DNA of 5,571 bases, from the NCBI GenBank assembly GCA_964555625.1, contig CAZKTE010000077.1:1-5571 (forward strand), written 5' to 3'. This DNA is from CAZJKE01 sp964555625. GTDB lineage: Bacteria > Planctomycetota > Phycisphaerae > Phycisphaerales > SM1A02. How positions within the stretch are numbered: position 1 is the first letter of the stretch; each line of letters opens with the position of its first letter. Made by a program: the position numbers and the translations under genes. Of the stretch, positions 1 to 4,527 are shown in pieces. The notes under the pieces were generated by a model that was given only the letters and a program-made list of their open reading frames with translations, did no database searches and was not told the DNA's origin.

Positions 1-1
1 C

Positions 2-181
2 GGTTGTGGCATCCTTCTGGCCGACTGGCTCGACCAGTGGATGCTGCCCGGCACCACCTACCCACTCGGGTTCTGGTGGGCGCAACAGGGCTCGATCTAC
101 GTCTTTGTTCTGCTCATCGTGGTCTACGTGCTTGCGATGAACAGGATCGACCGCCGATTCGGCGTGGCGGAGGACGACTGA
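2..181 (+). CDS. DUF4212 sodium/solute symporter small subunit (3' end only)
   Basis: The 5' end lies outside the window; 59 residues and the TGA stop (179-181) are visible. The protein is the small membrane partner found directly upstream of large VC_2705-type sodium:solute symporters. It is thought to form a two-subunit carrier with them in the inner membrane. The visible part holds the end of a first hydrophobic segment, the conserved patch PLGFWWAQQGSIYVF (residues 21-35 of the fragment), then a second membrane helix rich in V, L and Y (about residues 31-46). It ends in a short charged tail, MNRIDRRFGVAEDD. The PLGFW-AQQGS-YVF motif and the MNRIDR tail after the helix are the family signature as I know it. 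Its stop is one base before the GTG of the large subunit, so the two are surely co-transcribed and probably translationally coupled. This frame, not the overlapping frame starting at base 4, is the real one, because the family motif reads through it without a break. Confidence 0.92.
   Translation, partial: GCGILLADWLDQWMLPGTTYPLGFWWAQQGSIYVFVLLIVVYVLAMNRIDRRFGVAEDD
169..173 (+). promoter_or_regulatory. Ribosome binding site of the symporter large subunit
   Basis: GGAGG lies inside the last codons of the small-subunit gene, nine bases before the GTG at 183. It is the only canonical Shine-Dalgarno sequence in front of any start in this window and it supports the GTG start. Lying inside the upstream gene, it suggests that the two subunits are translated together. 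Confidence 0.75.
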
Positions 182-182
182 C

Positions 183-1928
183 GTGGGCATCCAGGGCTGG
201 ACCTTCCTGATTGTCGGGTTGACCTTCGCGCTCTACATCGGTGTCGCCATTCTTTCGAGGGCGCGTTCGACGGGCGACTTCTACGTCGCCGGCAAGGGCG
301 TCTCGCCCATCGCCAACGGCATGGCGACCGCCGCCGACTGGATGAGTGCCGCATCCTTCATCTCGATGGCCGGCCTGATCGCCTTCCTGGGCATGGACGG
401 GTCGGTCTACCTGATGGGATGGACTGGCGGATATGTGCTCCTCGCGCTCCTGCTTGCGCCCTACCTTCGGAAGTTCGGGAAGTTCACCGTCCCGGACTTC
501 ATCGGCGATCGCTTCGCATCACATCCCGCGCGCATCGTGGCGGTGGTCTGCGCAATCTTCGTCTCCTTCACCTACATCGCCGGCCAGATGCGAGGCGTCG
601 GCGTTGTCTTCAGCCGCTTCCTGGAGGTGGACATCACGCTGGGAGTGATGATCGGCATGGGACTGGTCTTCTTCTACGCGGTGCTCGGCGGCATGAAGGG
701 CATCACCTACACCCAGGTGGCGCAGTACTGCGTGTTGATCATCGCCTACACGATCCCCGCCTTCTTCCTGGCGTTCATGGTCACGGGGAACCCGATCCCA
801 CAGGTCGCGCTGGGCGGCACGGACGCGGAGGGGGTTGGCCTGCTGGCCAAGCTCGACGGAATGCTCATGGATCTCGGGTTCGGGGCCTACACCGGCTACG
901 ACCAGTCGCTGCTGAACGTCACCTGTATCACCGCAGCGTTGATGCTCGGGACGGCGGGCCTGCCGCACGTCATCATTCGATTCTTCACGGTTCGCCGCGT
1001 GCGGGATGCGAGAAGCAGCGCCGGCTGGGCGCTGCTCTTCATCGCGATCCTCTACACGACGGCCCCCGCGATCGCCGTCTTCGCCCGCACGAACATGCTC
1101 GCGACGGTGCCGGCGGTCTCCTACCAGGAGGCTCCGAAATGGCTGCGATCCTGGGAGGACTCGGGCCTGATCGCATGGCACGATCGCAATGGCGATGGCG
1201 TCATCGACTACGCGCCCGGGGCGGTCTTTTCCGATGGGAAGCCCTCATTTGATCCCGCAGGAGCCCGCGGGCCCAGCGGGGAGCGGCTCGTCACCAACAC
1301 CATCTCCGATGGTCGCAACGAACTCTACATCGATCGCGACATCATGGTGCTGGCCAACCCGGAGATCGCTGGCCTGCCGGACTGGGTCGTTGCACTCGTC
1401 GCCGCAGGCGGCCTCGCGGCGGCGCTGTCCACGGCTGCGGGCCTCCTGATGGTCATTTCCAGCGCCGTCAGCCACGACCTGATCAAGCGAGTTCTGCGCC
1501 CGGCCATCAGCGAGCGGCAGGAGCTGGCCGCGGCGAGAGGCGCAGCTGCGATCGCCGTGGTATGCGCGGGACTCCTAGGCATCTGGCCACCGGACTACGT
1601 GGCTGCCGTGGTGGCCTTCGCCTTCGGACTCGCGGCGTCGTCCTTCTTCCCGGCGATCTTTCTGGGGATCTTCTGGAAGCGATTCAACGCCGCCGGCGCC
1701 ATCGCGGGCATGCTTGTGGGCATCGCCGGCACCGCTGCCTACATCATCTACTTCAAGTTCCTCGGCGGCGATCCGTCCAACTGGCTCTGGGGGATCTCGC
1801 CTGAGGGAATTGGAACCATCGGCATGCTCCTGAACTTCGCGGTGGCGATTCCAATTGCGCTCATGACCGCGCCGCCATCTGCGGAGGTCCAGGAGCTTGT
1901 CGAGCACATTAGAACGCCAGCGGGCTAG
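183..1928 (+). CDS. Sodium:solute symporter, large subunit (VC_2705/ActP-like acetate or monocarboxylate carrier)
   Basis: A 581-residue inner-membrane carrier of the sodium:solute symporter family, expected to drive uptake of acetate or a similar small carboxylate with Na+. It has the usual length and about 13 hydrophobic segments. Recognisable family blocks are STGDFYVAGKGV (29-40), NGMATAADWMSAASFISMAG (45-64), the GGYVLLALLLAPYLRKFGKF region (82-101), GGMKGITYTQVAQY (169-182), GTAGLPHVIIRFFTVRRVRDA (starting at 256) and AALSTAAGLLMVISSAVSHD (413-432). A hydrophilic loop of about 80 residues (roughly 304-385) carries DRNGDGVIDY (334-343), which resembles an EF-hand calcium loop. Start: GTG at 183, supported by GGAGG upstream and by the family N-terminus (a GWTFLIVGLTFALYIG helix). 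It directly follows its DUF4212 small subunit. The exact substrate cannot be read from sequence. The pairing with a DUF4212 subunit favours acetate/monocarboxylate over proline- or pantothenate-type carriers. Its stop overlaps that of the convergent aminotransferase gene. Confidence 0.93.
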   Translation: MGIQGWTFLIVGLTFALYIGVAILSRARSTGDFYVAGKGVSPIANGMATAADWMSAASFISMAGLIAFLGMDGSVYLMGWTGGYVLLALLLAPYLRKFGKFTVPDFIGDRFASHPARIVAVVCAIFVSFTYIAGQMRGVGVVFSRFLEVDITLGVMIGMGLVFFYAVLGGMKGITYTQVAQYCVLIIAYTIPAFFLAFMVTGNPIPQVALGGTDAEGVGLLAKLDGMLMDLGFGAYTGYDQSLLNVTCITAALMLGTAGLPHVIIRFFTVRRVRDARSSAGWALLFIAILYTTAPAIAVFARTNMLATVPAVSYQEAPKWLRSWEDSGLIAWHDRNGDGVIDYAPGAVFSDGKPSFDPAGARGPSGERLVTNTISDGRNELYIDRDIMVLANPEIAGLPDWVVALVAAGGLAAALSTAAGLLMVISSAVSHDLIKRVLRPAISERQELAAARGAAAIAVVCAGLLGIWPPDYVAAVVAFAFGLAASSFFPAIFLGIFWKRFNAAGAIAGMLVGIAGTAAYIIYFKFLGGDPSNWLWGISPEGIGTIGMLLNFAVAIPIALMTAPPSAEVQELVEHIRTPAG

Positions 1929-1931
1929 CCC
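1922..1931. other. Shared convergent stop codons inside a 10-bp palindrome
   Basis: The perfect palindrome GGGCTAGCCC contains the TAG stop of the symporter (1926-1928, +) and the TAG stop of the aminotransferase (1927-1925, -). The two convergent genes overlap by four bases. There is no intergenic space for an independent terminator, so each transcript must end inside the other gene. The palindrome has no loop, so it is not a classical intrinsic terminator, and no T-run follows on either strand. Confidence 0.7.
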
Positions 1932-2824
1932 ACCGCTTCGCCGTCGCGCTGCACGAGTGCTGCGAAGGCCTCGCCGAGGCGCGTCGTGATCGGACCAATG
2001 TCGCCCGAGCCGATTGTTCGTCCGTCGACGCGCGTGACGGCGGCGAGTTCACCCATGGTCCCCGTGCAGAAGGCCTCCGAGGAGCGGTAGAGTTGCATGA
2101 GCGAGCAGTCGTCCTCTCGCGAGGGAATCTCAAGGTCGCGGCAGAGCTGGAGCACCGCCGCGCGCGTGATGCCCTCTGGGCAGGCGACGGGCCGCGATGT
2201 CAGGACCACGCCCTCGTCAATGAAGAAGAGGTGGGTCGCGTTGGTCTCGGCGATGAATCCGCGCGTATCGAGCATGATGGCATCATCTGCGCCTGCACTG
2301 GTCGCCTCGATCTTGGCGAGAATCGACTGGAGGAGGTTCGCGTGGTGGATCTTGGGATCGAGGCAGTCAGGCGGGGATCGCCGGACGCTGCTGGTGGCCA
2401 GTTCCAGTCCGCCACGGTCGTAGACGGGTGGCTTGAACTCCGCGAGGACGATCAGCGTGGGCCCGGACTGGTTGAGGCGCGGATCCATGCCGCTGGTGAT
2501 CTTCACGCCCCGCGTCAGAGTGAGGCGGATGTGCACGCCGTCGGTCATGTCGTTGGCCTCGAGCGTGTGGCGGATCTGCTCGGTCAGAGACTGGTTGTCA
2601 GGGATGTCGGTGAACCCCATGGCCATTGCACTGCCGCGGAGTCGCTCCAGATGCGCCGTGAGCCGGAAGATCCGGCCGTCGTAGAGCCGCAGCCCTTCCC
2701 AGGCGGCGTCACCGCCTTGCACGACCGAGTCGAAGGGGCTGATGCCGGCCTGGTCGCGGTGGACCAGGGTGCCGTTGATGTTGACCTGGAGGTCGGCGTT
2801 TCGAGGATCAAAGGTCTGCAGCAT
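1925..2824 (-). CDS. Class IV PLP aminotransferase, branched-chain amino acid type
   Basis: A 299-residue fold-type IV pyridoxal-phosphate aminotransferase, predicted to be cytosolic and to interconvert a 2-oxo acid (branched-chain type) and its amino acid with glutamate/2-oxoglutarate. Visible landmarks are FDSVVQGGDAAWEGLRLYDG (31-50), HLERL (58-62), the TSGMDP...TLIVLAEFKPPVYD stretch (110-136), and Lys158 in LDPKIHHANLLQSILAKIEA (155-174), the expected Schiff-base lysine. Further on are FIAETNATHLF (190-200) with the cofactor-binding Glu193, PEGITRAAVLQL (216-227) and TGTMGELAAVTRVDGR (254-269). The ATG at 2824 precedes the conserved start of the fold and lacks a Shine-Dalgarno sequence. 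It lies three bases after the stop of the sulfotransferase-like gene, in the same reading frame, so the two form an operon. The spacing KIHHANLL differs from E. coli IlvE (KAGGNYL) but matches, from memory, KIHHNNLL of the plant aminotransferase-like proteins. D-amino-acid aminotransferase or another class IV activity remains possible, so I give no gene symbol. Confidence 0.9.
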   Translation of the reverse strand: MLQTFDPRNADLQVNINGTLVHRDQAGISPFDSVVQGGDAAWEGLRLYDGRIFRLTAHLERLRGSAMAMGFTDIPDNQSLTEQIRHTLEANDMTDGVHIRLTLTRGVKITSGMDPRLNQSGPTLIVLAEFKPPVYDRGGLELATSSVRRSPPDCLDPKIHHANLLQSILAKIEATSAGADDAIMLDTRGFIAETNATHLFFIDEGVVLTSRPVACPEGITRAAVLQLCRDLEIPSREDDCSLMQLYRSSEAFCTGTMGELAAVTRVDGRTIGSGDIGPITTRLGEAFAALVQRDGEAVG

Positions 2825-2827
2825 GGG

Positions 2828-3550
2828 TCAGAGCCGGTGCGCGGCGAGGACATCGTAGAGCCTCACGCAGGTCTCAAGCATGCCCTGCAGCGAGGGGTCG
2901 AGTTCGACCACTTCCTGCGATGGCGGGGCGAATCCCGTGGAGGACTCGACTACGTCGTACCAGTGGGGCGCCCAGGCGCCGTCGGTGTCGCGGCGACCCG
3001 GTGGCCAGGAGAGCATCCCCTCGTCGAAGGGAATGCCGATCGCTTCGCAGAGGGCTGTCAGGACGCGGCCGGGATCGCTGCGCACGTCGCGTGCATCGAT
3101 GACCGGGGGGACTCGGCCGCTGCGGTCGCGCTGGCGCTCAAAGAGCGCGACCAGCTGGGGAAGTCCCGTTTCCGCCAGCGTGAACGAGCCGACCCGGGCA
3201 TGAAGTGACGCCAGCGTGCGCGCCGGATCCCGCACCAGAAAGCAGTTGCACAGTCTCTCTGTCCATGCCCAGCGGTCATTCGGGGGCAGGTGGTGGGCCA
3301 TATGCTTCTGGTAGTGGACGCCGCGACCGCCGGGAAGATCGACGAACAGCGACGCTACGGCGTCATCGAGGTCGATGGGCCCTGCAGCCAGCACTTCCTC
3401 GCGGCCGGGGTGGTCGGCGCCGCTGCGGGCCAGGTACTGGGCATAGAGGGGCTCGTCGAGCACGAGCGTGTCGCTGCGCTGCCCGAATGCGCGCATTAGT
3501 GCCGTGGAGATGTTCCGCGGCCCGGACCACATCGCGATGCGCAGGATCAC
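2828..3550 (-). CDS. Sulfotransferase-like P-loop protein, partner of the class IV aminotransferase
   Basis: A 240-residue soluble protein with sulfotransferase hallmarks. The N-terminal MWSGPRNISTALMRAF (7-22) looks like the 5'-phosphosulfate (PAPS) loop after a short beta strand (ILRIA). LVRDPARTLASLH (105-117) resembles the 3'-phosphate-binding motif. Other conserved-looking blocks are QRSDTLVLDEPLYAQYL (24-40), YQKHMAHHL (80-88), VIDARDVRSDPGRVLTALCEAIGIPF (starting at 150), and DGAWAPHWYDVVESSTGF (190-207). The combination strongly resembles the N-terminal half of the plant branched-chain aminotransferase-like fusion proteins as I remember them. I chose the GTG at 3550 because it gives a full first strand; the ATG at 3532 would leave 234 residues starting right at the loop. 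The reading frame stays open to 3682, but that part has no family resemblance and would overlap the divergent dehydrogenase. No Shine-Dalgarno is visible. Whether it transfers sulfate, binds a nucleotide without transferring, or handles another group cannot be told from sequence. Confidence 0.85.
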   Translation of the reverse strand: MILRIAMWSGPRNISTALMRAFGQRSDTLVLDEPLYAQYLARSGADHPGREEVLAAGPIDLDDAVASLFVDLPGGRGVHYQKHMAHHLPPNDRWAWTERLCNCFLVRDPARTLASLHARVGSFTLAETGLPQLVALFERQRDRSGRVPPVIDARDVRSDPGRVLTALCEAIGIPFDEGMLSWPPGRRDTDGAWAPHWYDVVESSTGFAPPSQEVVELDPSLQGMLETCVRLYDVLAAHRL

Positions 3551-3575
3551 GGCCGGAACATACCATCGCCGCCTG
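3551..3575. promoter_or_regulatory. Divergent intergenic gap of 25 bases
   Basis: This is the whole space between the sulfotransferase-like start (GTG 3550, -) and the dehydrogenase start (ATG 3576, +). It is too short for two complete promoters, so at least one -35/-10 pair, and possibly both, must lie inside the opposite gene, or the mRNAs are leaderless or nearly so. A weak TATGTT on the minus strand is the only A/T-rich patch and I would not call it a promoter. Nothing resembling an operator repeat is visible. Confidence 0.4.
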
Positions 3576-4514
3576 ATGGCACCCGTGGTAATCCAAGCCG
3601 AGCACCTGCCCGATCCCTGTTCGCAGTGGCTGTCGCAGCGCGCCGAGGTGCACGTATGCCCGGCGGACTCGCTGCGATTCAAGGAATTGGCTCCGAGTGC
3701 ACACGGGCTCGTCGTGCGCTCCTACACGACGGTGGACGAGGCCATGCTCGCATCCGCCGGGAATCTTGCGGTGGTTGGCCGCGCGGGCGTGGGTCTCAAT
3801 AACATCGATCTTGAAGCATGTCGCGCCCACGGCGTGCGCGTCGTGCACACGCCGCAGGCAAACAGCAGGGCGGTAGTCGAGTTCGTGCTCGCGACGCTGC
3901 TGCCGCAGCTCCGACCAGTTGCGGCGGTGACTGCGGCGATGCCCATCGAGGAGTGGACATCGCTGCGAGACTCGGCACGTCTGCCACGGCAATTCAACGA
4001 GACAACACTGGGAATCATCGGCCTCGGGCGCATCGGCAGCCGCGTCGCGATTGCCGCGGCGGCGATCGGCTTCCACGTGGTCTACCACGACCTGCTCGAT
4101 ATCGATGCGCCGGGCGGCTGCGTCGCCTGCGACCTCCCGCTGCTGCTGGCCGAGAGCCACGTCATCTCTCTGCACGTCGATGCGCGCGAGGCGAACCGCC
4201 ACATCATCGGCGCAGGCGAACTGGCTGCGATGCGCGATGATGTGGTGCTGGTCAACACGTCGCGGGGGTTCGTCGTAGACGCCGCTGCGCTCGCGGTGTT
4301 TCTCGCGTCACATGGCGAGGCGAGGGCCGTTCTGGATGTGCATGAGCCTGAACCCTTCAGGAGCGACTACCCGCTCCTGGGACTGGAGAATGTCCACCTC
4401 TATCCGCACCTCGCGGCGCGCACGAGCACGGCCTTGCTGAACATGGGCTGGGTGGTGCGAGACGTGATGGCCGTCCTTGAAGGTGAAGATCCGCAGTTCG
4501 AGGCCGGGGTATGA
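3576..4514 (+). CDS. D-2-hydroxyacid dehydrogenase, 3-phosphoglycerate dehydrogenase type without ACT domain
   Basis: A 312-residue NAD-dependent D-isomer 2-hydroxyacid dehydrogenase. The likely role is oxidation of 3-phosphoglycerate to 3-phosphohydroxypyruvate, the first step of serine synthesis. Substrate-domain motifs are VGRAGVGLNNIDLEACRAHG (67-86) and TPQANSRAVVEFVLATLL (92-109). The Rossmann domain has GLGRIG (149-154) with Asp172 at the end of the second strand, as expected for NAD. The catalytic residues are all present: Arg230 in VNTSRG, Glu257 in DVHEPEP and His278 in YPHLAART. The protein stops soon after the catalytic core, so it lacks the C-terminal ACT regulatory domain of E. 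coli SerA (about 410 residues) and serine feedback through such a domain is not expected. ATG 3576 gives the normal first strand (VVIQAEHL); an in-frame GTG at 3585 is possible. The longer frame from 3468 would overlap the sulfotransferase gene. It sits 13 bases before enolase, which supports a phosphoglycerate role. Other hydroxyacid substrates cannot be excluded, so serA is not assigned. Confidence 0.88.
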   Translation: MAPVVIQAEHLPDPCSQWLSQRAEVHVCPADSLRFKELAPSAHGLVVRSYTTVDEAMLASAGNLAVVGRAGVGLNNIDLEACRAHGVRVVHTPQANSRAVVEFVLATLLPQLRPVAAVTAAMPIEEWTSLRDSARLPRQFNETTLGIIGLGRIGSRVAIAAAAIGFHVVYHDLLDIDAPGGCVACDLPLLLAESHVISLHVDAREANRHIIGAGELAAMRDDVVLVNTSRGFVVDAAALAVFLASHGEARAVLDVHEPEPFRSDYPLLGLENVHLYPHLAARTSTALLNMGWVVRDVMAVLEGEDPQFEAGV

Positions 4515-4527
4515 TCCGCCCCCTCCG

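Noticed and set aside
519..1181. 220-residue minus-strand frame opposite the symporter
   Set aside because: The composition is hydrophilic and low in pattern, typical of antisense to membrane-protein codons; no family features.
419..1252. 277-residue plus-strand frame inside the symporter gene
   Set aside because: It is an Arg/His/Gly-rich frame-shifted shadow of a clearly conserved transporter gene.
1263..1272. Palindrome GCCCGCGGGC in the symporter gene
   Set aside because: Short palindromes of G and C are expected by chance at this GC content, and it lies in the hydrophilic loop coding region with no other signal.
2093..3208. 371-residue open frame on the plus strand, antisense to the aminotransferase and sulfotransferase genes
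   Set aside because: It is codon-aligned opposite both genes. It stays open because TTA, CTA and TCA codons are rare in GC-rich sense genes, and because the two sense genes share a frame. Its translation shows no domain-like pattern.
3468..3575. N-terminal extension of the dehydrogenase back to an ATG at 3468
   Set aside because: The 36 extra residues are antisense to the sulfotransferase phosphosulfate loop and precede the normal first strand of the family.
3551..3682. N-terminal extension of the sulfotransferase-like protein up to an ATG at 3682
   Set aside because: The added residues (Cys/Arg/Ser-rich) do not resemble the family, and the extension would overlap the dehydrogenase coding region.
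3363..4202. 279-residue minus-strand frame opposite the dehydrogenase start and overlapping the sulfotransferase gene
   Set aside because: It overlaps two well-supported genes in another frame and has no recognisable motif.
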